A stretch of DNA of 64,000 nt, from positions 434,536 to 498,535 of the forward strand of contig JAOTYL010000001.1 of the NCBI GenBank assembly GCA_029861865.1, read 5' to 3'. Below, piece after piece: positions 25,603-36,092 of this stretch. This DNA comes from Myxococcales bacterium. GTDB lineage: Bacteria > Myxococcota_A > Polyangia > Polyangiales > Houyiibacteriaceae. The notes under the pieces are model-generated. The model was not told where the DNA came from and did no database searches. It saw nothing but the letters and a program-made list of their open reading frames with translations. Every line of letters starts with the position of its first letter. Position 1 is the first letter of the stretch. The translations under genes and the position numbers were made by a program.

Positions 25603-26235
25603 ATGTTCAAGCGATCGCTAGGCGAGGCGTTCCTTCGGGTCGCCGGTTGGAAAATGGACGGCGAGCGACCGACGGAGGCGCGGTACGTGATCATCGCCGC
25701 GCCACATACATCGAACTGGGACATGCCGTTCATGCTGGCGATGGCCTTCGTGTACGACATTCCGGTCCGCTGGATGGGTAAGCACACCCTCTTCAAGCGA
25801 CCGTTCGGCGCATTCTTTCGGCGCATGGGTGGGATCCCGATCGTGCGTCACCGCGCCGGCGGCGTGGTCGAGCAAATGGCGGAGTACTTCGAGAACGAGC
25901 CGTCGCTGGTGTTGATGGTCCCGGCCGAGGGCACGCGTTCTCACGTCGACTACTGGAAGTCAGGCTTCTATCACATCGCTCGCAGCGCCGACGTGCCGGT
26001 GTGCCTTTCGTATCTCGATTTCAGCAAGAAGGTCGGAGGCATCGGCCCAATGATCCGGCTGACCGGCGACGTTCGAGCCGACATGGACAAGATTCGGGCG
26101 TTCTACGCCGGCAAAGAGGGTTTCTACCCCGAGAACGTCGGCCAGATCCGTCTTCGCGAAGAAGACGTCGAACAATACGTCGAGGACGGAGCCGAGGAGC
26201 TCGACGTGGTCGAGCGGCTGGCCAGCAATCTGTAA
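25603..26235 (+). CDS. Lysophospholipid acyltransferase family protein (PlsC-like)
   Basis: 210 residues from ATG at 25603; TTG at 25528 would add a poorly conserved tail. Motif I appears as PHTSNWDMP (His-x4-Asp variant), followed by GKHTLFKRPFGAFFRRMGGIPI and motif III VPAEGTR. The family transfers acyl groups from acyl-ACP or acyl-CoA to lysophosphatidate or related lipids at the inner membrane face. Subclass with HTSNWD is seen in short PlsC proteins of Gram-negatives. Lipid substrate unknown. No strong Shine-Dalgarno is seen. Confidence 0.85.
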   Translation: MFKRSLGEAFLRVAGWKMDGERPTEARYVIIAAPHTSNWDMPFMLAMAFVYDIPVRWMGKHTLFKRPFGAFFRRMGGIPIVRHRAGGVVEQMAEYFENEPSLVLMVPAEGTRSHVDYWKSGFYHIARSADVPVCLSYLDFSKKVGGIGPMIRLTGDVRADMDKIRAFYAGKEGFYPENVGQIRLREEDVEQYVEDGAEELDVVERLASNL

Positions 26236-26340
26236 CGCCAGCGCGCTCTAGACGTCCTTTACATCCGCCGGTGGATTGTGAAACGATTCCGCCCTTGCGT
26301 CGCCATATGTCGTGACGCTCGCGGGTGAAAGGCAGTTCGA

Positions 26341-28302
26341 ATGGGCACTGAGAAAACCACCTGGCTCAAGGTTCTCGAACCCGACGAGCTCCCCGATGGC
26401 CGTGTCAAAGCGGTGACGTGCAAGCACATCACACTCTGCATGAGCCATTTCGAAGGCCAGTTCGCCGCCCTCGACAACAGGTGTCCGCACCAGGGTGGGC
26501 CTCTCGGGGAAGGGTCGATCGAGGAAGGTTGGTTGCGTTGCCCGTGGCACGGGTGGGACTTTCACCCGCTCACGGGCAAGCCTCCGGGCGGCTTCGACGA
26601 CGGCGTCGACACGTTCCCCGTGGAGGCCCGCGAAGATGGGATTTACGTCGCATTCCCCGAAGAGCAGGCGCACGTGCGCACATCGAGCGATGTGATGGTC
26701 GAGACGTTGATCAACTGGAACGTGAAATGGGTGTGGGGGATGGTCGGGCATTCGAATCTCGGCTTCGCGGATGCCATTCGCCGCCAAACCGCGAGTGGCG
26801 CCCTCGGGTACTTCGGGATTCGCCACGAGGGTGCTGCGGCGTTTGCCGCGTCCGCGTATGGGAAGCTCACCGGTCGACCGGCTGCGTGTTTTTCGATCGC
26901 GGGACCCGGCGCGACCAACATGTTGACCGGGCTCTGGGACGCGCACGTCGATCGCGCCCCCGTGCTTGCGTTGACCGGTCAGGTGCCGACTCATCTCATC
27001 GGACGAGGCGCCTTCCAAGAGGTTGACCTGGCGGCTGCCTTTGGCGGGGTGGCGACATATACAGCCGTCGCGGCGAAGAGCTCGAACTTTCCGGAGATCG
27101 CGAGCCTTGCATGCAAACATGCCATCTTGGAGCGTGGGGTTTCGCACATGGTCTTTCCAGATGATGTGCAGCTCGTCGAGGCGCACGACGCCCAGCCTGG
27201 CTCACCGGCGGGCCGGCTCTCGGCGCAGGAGATCGCTCCGCCACAGGGAGCACTGGACGACGCCCTCACCAAGATTCGCGAAGCAAAGCGCCCGATCATC
27301 ATCGTGGGGCACGGCGCGCGCTTCGTGATGGACTCGGTGATCGAGCTCGCGGAGCAGCTCGGTAGCCCCGTCCTTACTACGTTCAAGGGCAAGGGACTGA
27401 TCCCCGATGATCATGCGCTTGGCTGTGGTGTGCTTGGGCGTAGTGGGACGCCAGTCGCTAGTTGGTTCATGAACGAAGCCGACCTGCTGATCGTATTCGG
27501 CGCGAGCTTCAGCAATCATACCGGAATCACATCGTACAAGCCGATCATCCAAGTAGACTACGATCCGATGACGCTCGGGCGCTTTCATTCGGTCACGGTT
27601 CCGGTGTGGGGCGAGATCGGCGTTACCGCGCGAATCCTGCGCGAGCGGCTTGGGAAGACCCCCGCGGTCGATCAGCGAGGCGAAGTCGCCGAACGTTGGA
27701 AGATCTGGCGCGAAGAAAAAGTGCGTCGACTGTCCGAGACCGAAGGCAAGGGCGTGCACTCCGCTGCGATTTTCCAAGCCCTGACGGCGACTGCCCCCGA
27801 AGACGCGATCATCGCGGTCGACGTGGGGAACAACACCTATTCGTTTGGCCGATATTTCGAGTGCAAGCGTCAGTCGGTGTTGATGAGCGGGTACCTCGGC
27901 TCGATCGGGTTTGGCTATCCGGCTGCAATGGGCGCCTGGGCTGCCACCCAAGAGCGCGATCCGAGGTTCAGTGGTCGGAAGGTGATCGCGGTGACCGGCG
28001 ACGGCGGCTTTGGTCAATACATGGGCGAGTACACCACTGCCGTGAAGTACGGCATGGACATCACCCATATCCTCTTGAACAACAGCGAGCTTGGAAAGAT
28101 CAGCAAGGAACAGCGCACGGCAGACTACGACGTGTGGGAGACCTCGCTCCACAACCCGAGCTTTGCCGAATACGCGGAGCTCTGTGGCGCCAAGGGGATT
28201 CGCGTGAACGCAGCGGAAGAGCTCGAGGAGGCAATGGCGAAAGCGCTCGCGCACGATGGCCCGGTGACGGTCGAAATCCTCGCCGATGCGCTTCTCGTCT
28301 GA
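26341..28302 (+). CDS. Rieske [2Fe-2S] domain fused to ThDP-dependent enzyme (acetolactate synthase/pyruvate oxidase-like)
   Basis: 653 residues. Residues about 5-105 are a Rieske ferredoxin with Cys48-x-His50 and Cys67-x2-His70 (CPHQGG, CPWHGW). Residues about 115-650 are a complete three-domain ThDP enzyme: Pyr domain with catalytic Glu163 (RHEGAAAFAA), central domain, and PP domain with VTGDGGFGQYMGEY ending in LLNN, the ThDP/Mg motif. Related enzymes decarboxylate 2-oxoacids such as pyruvate. A Rieske partner fused to such an enzyme would allow electrons from the carbanion intermediate to go to a redox acceptor. The next gene also begins with a Rieske domain; both are likely in one operon. 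Activity is inference. Confidence 0.9.
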   Translation: MGTEKTTWLKVLEPDELPDGRVKAVTCKHITLCMSHFEGQFAALDNRCPHQGGPLGEGSIEEGWLRCPWHGWDFHPLTGKPPGGFDDGVDTFPVEAREDGIYVAFPEEQAHVRTSSDVMVETLINWNVKWVWGMVGHSNLGFADAIRRQTASGALGYFGIRHEGAAAFAASAYGKLTGRPAACFSIAGPGATNMLTGLWDAHVDRAPVLALTGQVPTHLIGRGAFQEVDLAAAFGGVATYTAVAAKSSNFPEIASLACKHAILERGVSHMVFPDDVQLVEAHDAQPGSPAGRLSAQEIAPPQGALDDALTKIREAKRPIIIVGHGARFVMDSVIELAEQLGSPVLTTFKGKGLIPDDHALGCGVLGRSGTPVASWFMNEADLLIVFGASFSNHTGITSYKPIIQVDYDPMTLGRFHSVTVPVWGEIGVTARILRERLGKTPAVDQRGEVAERWKIWREEKVRRLSETEGKGVHSAAIFQALTATAPEDAIIAVDVGNNTYSFGRYFECKRQSVLMSGYLGSIGFGYPAAMGAWAATQERDPRFSGRKVIAVTGDGGFGQYMGEYTTAVKYGMDITHILLNNSELGKISKEQRTADYDVWETSLHNPSFAEYAELCGAKGIRVNAAEELEEAMAKALAHDGPVTVEILADALLV

Positions 28303-28374
28303 GTCATAACTAACGGAGCATACCCAAATGCATACACCCCAGCACGACGCCGCCGAAGCCAGGAGACAAGCGCA

Positions 28375-30018
28375 ATGACCGTAGCCCAGGTTCGAAAACA
28401 GCACAAAGTTCGTGTCGCCCGTTGGAGCGCCCTCGAAGACCGCCAGCCTGCGTACGGCTTGGTGGCCGACGTCGATTTGGTCGTCGTTCGGTACGACGAT
28501 CACGTTTCGGTGTTGTACGGGCGCTGTCTTCATCGCGGCGCATTGATGGCCGACGCCAAGATCGACGGCGACAACATCGTATGCGGGGTGCATGGCTGGG
28601 ACTACCGGTACGAGACGGGAGTGAGCGCCTACAACAGCGATGAGGTCCTCCAGAAGTTTCGTGCCTGGGTCGACCACGAGGCCGATGAGGTTCTCGTCGA
28701 CGAAGAGGAGATTCGCGCGTGGGCGGTGAAGCAGCCGCAACCTTATGATCGCGACGAGTATCTCGGCCTGTACGCCGACGTGCACGGCACCAAAGAGGAG
28801 CCCTTCAACAAACACATCCAAGAGCTCGCGCGCCATGGCCTGGAGAATGTCGGTCACCATGGACCGGTGTCCGCGATGGGCGTGCCGCGGCAAGAGCTGC
28901 CGTGCTGGGAAGACGTTTTGCTCTTGACCGCACAGCTTGCACGCAAGCCTCTGCTCGGCGACGTCGCGGTGGGCACCGACGTCGTCATAGGTCCCAAAGC
29001 CAAGAAACCGCTGAGGCTCGAGATTCCGCTCTTCGTGAGCGACATGAGCTTCGGAGCGCTCAGTGAGGAGGCCAAGGTTGCGCTCGCGATGGGGGCCGAG
29101 ATGGCGGGAACCGGGATCTGCTCGGGCGAAGGCGGGATGCTTCCCGAAGAACAGGAGGCCAACTCGCGCTACTTTTACGAGCTGGCCTCCGGGCGTTTCG
29201 GGTGGGACCTCGCCAAGACCAAAAAGACCCAAGCGTTCCACTTCAAAGGGGGGCAGGGCGCAAAGACCGGCACCGGTGGGCACCTCCCGGGGAAAAAGGT
29301 CACTGCCAAGATCGCATCCGTACGTGGGCTCGAGCCAGGCCAAGCGGCGATCAGCCCCGCCCGCTTCGAAGATCTAGACGGTCCAAAAGATTTCCGGAAG
29401 TTGGCGGATGAGGTCCGCGAGGCAACGGGCGGGATCCCGATCGGTTTCAAGATGAGCGCGCAGCACATCGAGGCGGACATCGACTTCGCTCTCAAGGTGG
29501 GCGTCGACTACATCATCCTCGACGGCCGCGGGGGGGCAACAGGCGCGGCCCCGGACGTGTTTAAGAAGAACATCTCGGTGCCGACCATGATCGCGCTTGC
29601 ACGCGCGCGCCGCCACCTCGACCGAAAGAAGCGCGACGACGTGACGTTGGTGATTACGGGTGGGCTTCGGACGGAAAGCGACTTCGTAAAGGCGCTCGCG
29701 ATGGGCGCGGACGCGATCGCAGTCGCAAATGCGGCAATTCAGGCCATTGGCTGCCTCGGGATGCGCGCCTGCCACACCAACAATTGCCCGGTGGGCATTG
29801 CGACGCAGCAGGAGCATCTCCGCGCACGACTCGACGTACAGAAGTCCGCGAGGCAGCTCTACAACTTTTTCACGTCCACTGTCGAGCTGATGAAAGTGTT
29901 GGCGCGCGGTTGTGGTCATCGGCATCTCAGCGAGTTCGTGCAGGAAGACCTCACCACCTGGAAGCGCGACATCGCCCACCTGACCGGAGTGCATTACGCG
30001 GGAGTGACGCCGTTATGA
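28375..30018 (+). CDS. Rieske domain fused to FMN-dependent glutamate synthase-type domain
   Basis: 547 residues. Residues about 10-110 are a second Rieske domain (Cys51-x-His53, Cys70-x2-His73; CLHRG, CGVHGW). Residues about 180-530 match the glutamate-synthase central/FMN domain (PF01645): PLFVSDMSFGALSEEAKVAL, GEGGMLPEE, QGAKTGTGGHLPG, IILDGRGGATGAAP and the [3Fe-4S] ligands Cys460, Cys466, Cys471 (CLGMRACHTNNC). There is no glutaminase domain, so ammonia delivery must come from elsewhere, as in archaeal-type GltB, or the reaction is not glutamate synthesis. Start ATG follows a 72-bp gap; the next gene overlaps its stop (ATGA). Electron supply by the Rieske domain in place of NAD(P)H-linked GltD is inference. 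Confidence 0.88.
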   Translation: MTVAQVRKQHKVRVARWSALEDRQPAYGLVADVDLVVVRYDDHVSVLYGRCLHRGALMADAKIDGDNIVCGVHGWDYRYETGVSAYNSDEVLQKFRAWVDHEADEVLVDEEEIRAWAVKQPQPYDRDEYLGLYADVHGTKEEPFNKHIQELARHGLENVGHHGPVSAMGVPRQELPCWEDVLLLTAQLARKPLLGDVAVGTDVVIGPKAKKPLRLEIPLFVSDMSFGALSEEAKVALAMGAEMAGTGICSGEGGMLPEEQEANSRYFYELASGRFGWDLAKTKKTQAFHFKGGQGAKTGTGGHLPGKKVTAKIASVRGLEPGQAAISPARFEDLDGPKDFRKLADEVREATGGIPIGFKMSAQHIEADIDFALKVGVDYIILDGRGGATGAAPDVFKKNISVPTMIALARARRHLDRKKRDDVTLVITGGLRTESDFVKALAMGADAIAVANAAIQAIGCLGMRACHTNNCPVGIATQQEHLRARLDVQKSARQLYNFFTSTVELMKVLARGCGHRHLSEFVQEDLTTWKRDIAHLTGVHYAGVTPL

Positions 30019-30845
30019 GTTGGAAGCCACTCGGCTCGGTGCTACCAGACACGCTCATTGAGGCTCGCGTCGAGCTCCACTGGGCAACGCAACTGGTGAG
30101 TGCAGTGGGGACGAGCCTCTTGCCGCCACAGCCGGACTTCAGTCACACCAATTGCGGTTGGCTCGGAGAGCTCGGGGTGTTGGCGGGCCGCGCGGTCGGC
30201 GAGGATGCGCTTCGGGCCGCGCTCGTGTTCCAAGGGCTCGAGTTGGTCGTGCTGGACGATACCGAGGAGCGGGCAACGCTATCGCTTGCAGGTCGAACCC
30301 TCGAAGAGGGGCGGGTCTGGCTTGCGAATGAGCTCGGTGTGCCGAGCGACGAGCTGCGGTTGCCGGAGCACGAGATGCCATCGCATCCGGTGGGGGACGG
30401 CGGGGTGTTTTCGGAGGCCCGAGCCGATCAGCGAACCGAGCTTGCAGCCTGGTTCGCCGACGCGAGCAGACTGCTCAACGAGCTGGTGGTGGACGAGCCA
30501 GCTTCATCGCCGGTGCGCTGTTGGCCGCACCACTTCGATACCGCGAGCTTGATCGTGCTCGACCCGGATGCGGGGCCAGAAGAGGCAAGAAGCGTCGGGG
30601 TTGGGTTTTCCCCGGGCGATCAATCCTACGAACAACCGTATTTTTACGTGAACCCGTGGCCATATCCCGACGCGGACGCGCTTCCGCCGCTGGAAGAGGG
30701 CGTCCGGTGGCATACGACCGGCTGGACCGGGGCCGTGCTCACGGCGGACCAAGTGATTTCGGTGCCCCCCGAGCAACAGCAGGCTCACGCGAGTCGCGCG
30801 CTGAACAGCGCCATCGCTGCAAGTCGGGCGGTGCTGGATGAGTAG
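30015..30845 (+). CDS. DUF5996-like protein
   Basis: 276 residues from the ATG at 30015, which overlaps the preceding stop (ATGA) and so is translationally coupled to the Rieske-glutamate-synthase gene. N-terminal EARVELHWATQLVSAVG and C-terminal WPHHFDTASLIVLDPD with VGFSPGDQSYEQPYFYVNPWP resemble the DUF5996 pattern of conserved Trp, His and Pro residues. No signal peptide. Function unknown; genomic linkage suggests a role with the two Rieske-fused enzymes. The stop TAG is followed directly by hexanucleotide array II. Confidence 0.75.
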   Translation: MSWKPLGSVLPDTLIEARVELHWATQLVSAVGTSLLPPQPDFSHTNCGWLGELGVLAGRAVGEDALRAALVFQGLELVVLDDTEERATLSLAGRTLEEGRVWLANELGVPSDELRLPEHEMPSHPVGDGGVFSEARADQRTELAAWFADASRLLNELVVDEPASSPVRCWPHHFDTASLIVLDPDAGPEEARSVGVGFSPGDQSYEQPYFYVNPWPYPDADALPPLEEGVRWHTTGWTGAVLTADQVISVPPEQQQAHASRALNSAIAASRAVLDE

Positions 30846-30957
30846 CTGGCACTGGCACGGACGCTGGCACTGACGCTGGCACTGGCACTGACGCTGGCAC
30901 TGGCACTGACACTGACGCTGGCACGGACGCTGGCACTGACGCTGACGCTGACGCTGT
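30846..30957 (+). repeat. Hexanucleotide tandem array II (left flank of locus 1)
   Basis: Begins at the base after the stop codon of the DUF5996-like gene. Units of CRCTGR in strict 6-bp phase, 18 in all, including two CACGGA variants 66 bp apart that show block duplication. It ends at GACTGCCCCGGGG just before hairpin P1. Confidence 0.95.
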
Positions 30958-30971
30958 GACTGCCCCGGGGA

Positions 30972-31046
30972 CTCCTTGTTTTTGGGTTTGGGCCCTGTTG
31001 ACCACAGCGGGGTGAGGCCAACAGGGCCCAAACCCAACACAAGGAG
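30972..31046 (+). repeat. P1 inverted repeat (28/29-bp arms, 18-bp loop), leader of gene A
   Basis: Left arm 30972-31000 and right arm 31019-31046 pair with one mismatch and one bulge; core arm TTTGGGCCCTGTTG and its complement. Loop of 18 nt 31001-31018. The right arm ends in ACACAAGGAG, so the Shine-Dalgarno of gene A (ATG at 31053) would be buried in the stem. Copy 2 at 61782-61855 has perfect arms. Confidence 0.9.
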
Positions 31047-31052
31047 TTGAAG

Positions 31053-31382
31053 ATGCAATCAGAGAACGTTTACATTCGAGCGCGCAAAGTCGTGCGGGAG
31101 GTTGCTCCGCTCCTCCGGGTGGTTCGAGCACAGGATCGGGCGCTTGCCGATCAGCTCAAGAGAGCGGCGCAGAGTGTGGTGCTCAATATTGCGGAGGCGC
31201 GGGGGAGTGATGCGGGGAATGCGCGGGCGCGATTTGCGACAGCGTGTGGGTCGGCGAAGGAAGTTCGGGCTGCTCTTCATATCGCGAGTGACTGGGGGTA
31301 CATCGGGTCTCAGACGGCGACCCACCTCGACCGAAGGCTCGACGAGGTGTGCGCCATCACGTGGTGTTTGGCGAAGCGCTAA
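31053..31382 (+). CDS. Four-helix-bundle protein A, IVP/S23/Avd-like (copy 1)
   Basis: 109 residues from ATG at 31053 (AAGGAG 6 nt upstream, within hairpin P1). The pattern of four amphipathic helices, with ALADQLKRAAQSVVLNIAEA, then GSAKEVRAALHIASDWGYIG and LDEVCAITWCLAKR, matches the four-helix-bundle family of 23S rRNA intervening-sequence proteins; Avd of diversity-generating retroelements belongs to the same fold family. Such proteins form pentamers and bind nucleic acid. It is about 96% identical to A copy 2 (four changes by my alignment). The stop overlaps the stop of gene B on the other strand. Function unknown. Confidence 0.85.
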   Translation: MQSENVYIRARKVVREVAPLLRVVRAQDRALADQLKRAAQSVVLNIAEARGSDAGNARARFATACGSAKEVRAALHIASDWGYIGSQTATHLDRRLDEVCAITWCLAKR

Positions 31383-31705
31383 CGCCCTGAAAGCCTCCAC
31401 GACATCGCGCAGACCTCATCGAGCGCGATGTCGAGCTCTGCGCATTGGTTCGGGCCGATGTAGCCGTAGGCCGATGCGAGCTGAAGCCCTGCACGGACCT
31501 CTTTCGCCGACCCACAAGCTGTGGTGAACCTCGCTTTGGCCGTCCCCGGGTCATTCCCTTCAGCCTCGGCGAGATTGAGCACCACGCTATTCATAGCCCG
31601 CCGCACCTGGTCGAAGAGGTCCCTGTCTGCCTTTCTGATGATGGGAAGAACCGGTTGCAGCCCCTCGGCTGCCTCAAGTGCCTTTTGCTGAACGATGAGT
31701 CCCAT
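31379..31705 (-). CDS. Four-helix-bundle protein B, IVP/S23/Avd-like (copy 1)
   Basis: 108 residues from ATG at 31705 on the minus strand (GGAAAGGAA upstream, within hairpin P2). Homologous to A: AMNSVVLNLAEAEGNDPGTA, TACGSAKEVRAGLQLASAYGYIG, LDEVCAMSWRLSGR, but with a distinct N-terminus (MGLIVQQKALEAAEGLQ). About 88% identical to B copy 2 (13 changes by my alignment), clearly more diverged than A. Convergent with A and overlapping it by 4 bp at the stop codons. A and B may form a mixed complex; that is inference. Confidence 0.85.
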   Translation of the reverse strand: MGLIVQQKALEAAEGLQPVLPIIRKADRDLFDQVRRAMNSVVLNLAEAEGNDPGTAKARFTTACGSAKEVRAGLQLASAYGYIGPNQCAELDIALDEVCAMSWRLSGR

Positions 31706-31707
31706 GA

Positions 31708-31786
31708 GTGATTTCCTTTCCGAGCGGCTCGGCCCCTCGCAGAAGGGCGCCAGCCCGGGGGCCGAGACGCTCGGAAAGGAAATCAC
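31708..31786 (-). repeat. P2 inverted repeat (29-bp arms, 21-bp loop), leader of gene B
   Basis: Arms 31708-31736 and 31758-31786 pair with a single mismatch; arm core GATTTCCTTTCCGAG and its complement. Loop 31737-31757. Its inner edge is 2 bp from the ATG of gene B, so the Shine-Dalgarno (AAAGGAA) lies inside the stem. Copy 2 is at 61043-61120. Confidence 0.9.
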
Positions 31787-31805
31787 GAGGACCTAACTTA
31801 GATCA

Positions 31806-31901
31806 CACTGACACTGGCACTGGCACTGGCACTGGCACTGGCACTGACACTGGCACTGACACTGGCACTGACGCTGACACTGGCACTGACACTGACACTG
31901 A
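31806..31901 (+). repeat. Hexanucleotide tandem array III (right flank of locus 1)
   Basis: Sixteen CRCTGR units in exact 6-bp phase, all CACTGA or CACTGG except one CGCTGA. It ends 2 bp from the stop codon of the convergent ZIP-like gene. Same strand polarity as array II across the inserted unit. Confidence 0.95.
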
Positions 31902-31903
31902 CC

Positions 31904-32602
31904 CTAGCGCCCCAGCAGCAGGACGCTCACTCCGAGCGCAATCGCGATCACCTGGGGCCAACCGGGAACTGCGGGCTGATCGTGCTCGTGGGCCCAGTCG
32001 TGTGTGACCACGTGGAGCAACAAGCCGCCAACGATGGCTTCGATCCACGGCTCGCCGCGTGTCCACGTCGAGATTGGCGTTTGCTGCGCAACGATTACAC
32101 CGATGACACCTGCGATCGCCAACCCTGCCGCGCGCCGTATTCCGCTTTTGCGTCCGTGCGCTGAAGTGAAGGCGAGCGTCATGAGCGCAGTCACGGGAAC
32201 CGAATGTGCGGCGATTGCGGTCAGCACGTCGCCGTGGTGATGTCCCGCATGGGCAGCTCCGGTGAGCGAACCGAGAGCGATCCCGTCGCCGACCTTGTGC
32301 ACGATCAACCCCCAATAGCTGAGCTCGAGGCCCATCGTCGACGAGTGGTCGTGCTCGGGATCTTCGTGTGCTGCTTGCTCGATCAGCCATGGCGCAAGAA
32401 ACGAAGCGGCGGCGGCAAGAAGAACCCATGGGCCACCTTCGCCAACGGCGTCGGGGATCAAGCGACCGACGACGACCGCCACCGATGACACGATTGCGAA
32501 GGTCCGAACGGCATCGAGCAGACGCCCACGGCCGGGAGCCACCAGTCCGAGAACCGCGCCTGCGGCAACGGACCCCACGATGATCGCGATGGGCCACTCC
32601 AT
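31904..32602 (-). CDS. ZIP-family metal transporter-like membrane protein
   Basis: 232 residues with about seven hydrophobic segments. The motif HKVGDGIALGS in the middle and AAHSVPVTAL in the next segment match the ZIP signature HNxxDG and HxxPE that bind Zn or Fe in the transport path, with the second motif altered. His-rich loops (HEDPEHDHSS, HAGHHHGD) flank them. Likely imports a divalent cation across the inner membrane; specificity unknown. The stop is adjacent to array III. Start ATG at 32602. Confidence 0.8.
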   Translation of the reverse strand: MEWPIAIIVGSVAAGAVLGLVAPGRGRLLDAVRTFAIVSSVAVVVGRLIPDAVGEGGPWVLLAAAASFLAPWLIEQAAHEDPEHDHSSTMGLELSYWGLIVHKVGDGIALGSLTGAAHAGHHHGDVLTAIAAHSVPVTALMTLAFTSAHGRKSGIRRAAGLAIAGVIGVIVAQQTPISTWTRGEPWIEAIVGGLLLHVVTHDWAHEHDQPAVPGWPQVIAIALGVSVLLLGR

Positions 32603-32641
32603 CCGAGCGGGCTTACCACACTAGAGGTGACCTTGGCTTCG

Positions 32642-32896
32642 TTAGATCCCGAGTGCGTCGGCCTGGGCCGCTTCTTTCGCGAGCTGCTCCTCGGCGCAGG
32701 CGGCACAGGCGATGGCCTCTCTGGCGATCTCGTAGCCGGCCCCGCCGGGATCGTCGTGGGACTTCGCCCGGCGCCCGGAGCGTGCCCGCTGTGCTTTGCC
32801 TCGGCTCGGGTACTCGGTAGGACGGCGTTCCATCACCACCTTCGTCGCCCTCTCACCGGGACGCGATACTCGATTGCAAAGCTGACATCGATACAT
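32642..32896 (-). CDS. Small zinc-ribbon protein
   Basis: 84 residues from ATG at 32896 (GAGGAG about 8 nt upstream); the longer upstream frame has no good start. Two CxxC pairs (YRCQLCNRVS at the start, ACAAC near the end) separated by a basic region (PSRGKAQRARSGRRAKSHDDPG) suggest one zinc site. No named family recognised. It lies between the ZIP-like gene and hemB, all on the minus strand, and could be a metal-linked or nucleic-acid-binding protein. Confidence 0.65.
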   Translation of the reverse strand: MYRCQLCNRVSRPGERATKVVMERRPTEYPSRGKAQRARSGRRAKSHDDPGGAGYEIAREAIACAACAEEQLAKEAAQADALGI

Positions 32897-32991
32897 GCAG
32901 AGTCTCCTCGTTCTCGCCGAAGGCCCTGTGTGGCACATCGACCAACGGCGAGCAAGCCAAGGAGAGACCCGCGGATGCTTCGCCGCGCCCG

Positions 32992-36067
<3,076 letters not shown>

Positions 36068-36092
36068 CCCCGAGGCGAGCGTCGAGCGTTTA

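Larger units (their letters stand above)
30958..31805 (+). mobile_element. Putative mobile unit, copy 1: P1 hairpin - gene A - gene B - P2 hairpin
   Basis: An 848-bp unit sits between two arrays of the same 6-bp repeat and the same strand polarity. It contains two long imperfect inverted repeats (P1 30972-31046, P2 31708-31786) outside two convergent four-helix-bundle genes. The same arrangement, inverted, is found at 61025-61858. The outer P2 border (about 18 bp ending TTAGATC next to the array) differs at only 3 positions between copies. No transposase or reverse transcriptase is present, so mobility is inferred from the duplication and the array interruption only. Confidence 0.6.

Noticed and set aside
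27202..29343. 713-codon minus-strand frame
   Set aside because: Antisense of the two Rieske-fusion genes, which have clear catalytic motifs; high-GC codon bias keeps the antisense frame open.
31053..31705. Toxin-antitoxin pair
   Set aside because: A and B are homologous to each other and convergent rather than co-directional, which does not fit usual toxin-antitoxin operons; no toxin fold seen.
30958..31805. Diversity-generating retroelement
   Set aside because: Although the A and B proteins are Avd-like, there is no reverse transcriptase, template repeat or variable repeat in the window.
30958..31805. 23S rRNA intervening sequence
   Set aside because: IVP-type genes often lie in 23S rRNA, but no rRNA sequence is near either locus.
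31708..32007. Open frame with Asp-Thr-Gly-Thr repeats
   Set aside because: Translation through hairpin P2 and array III; no homology and overlaps the ZIP-like gene in antisense.
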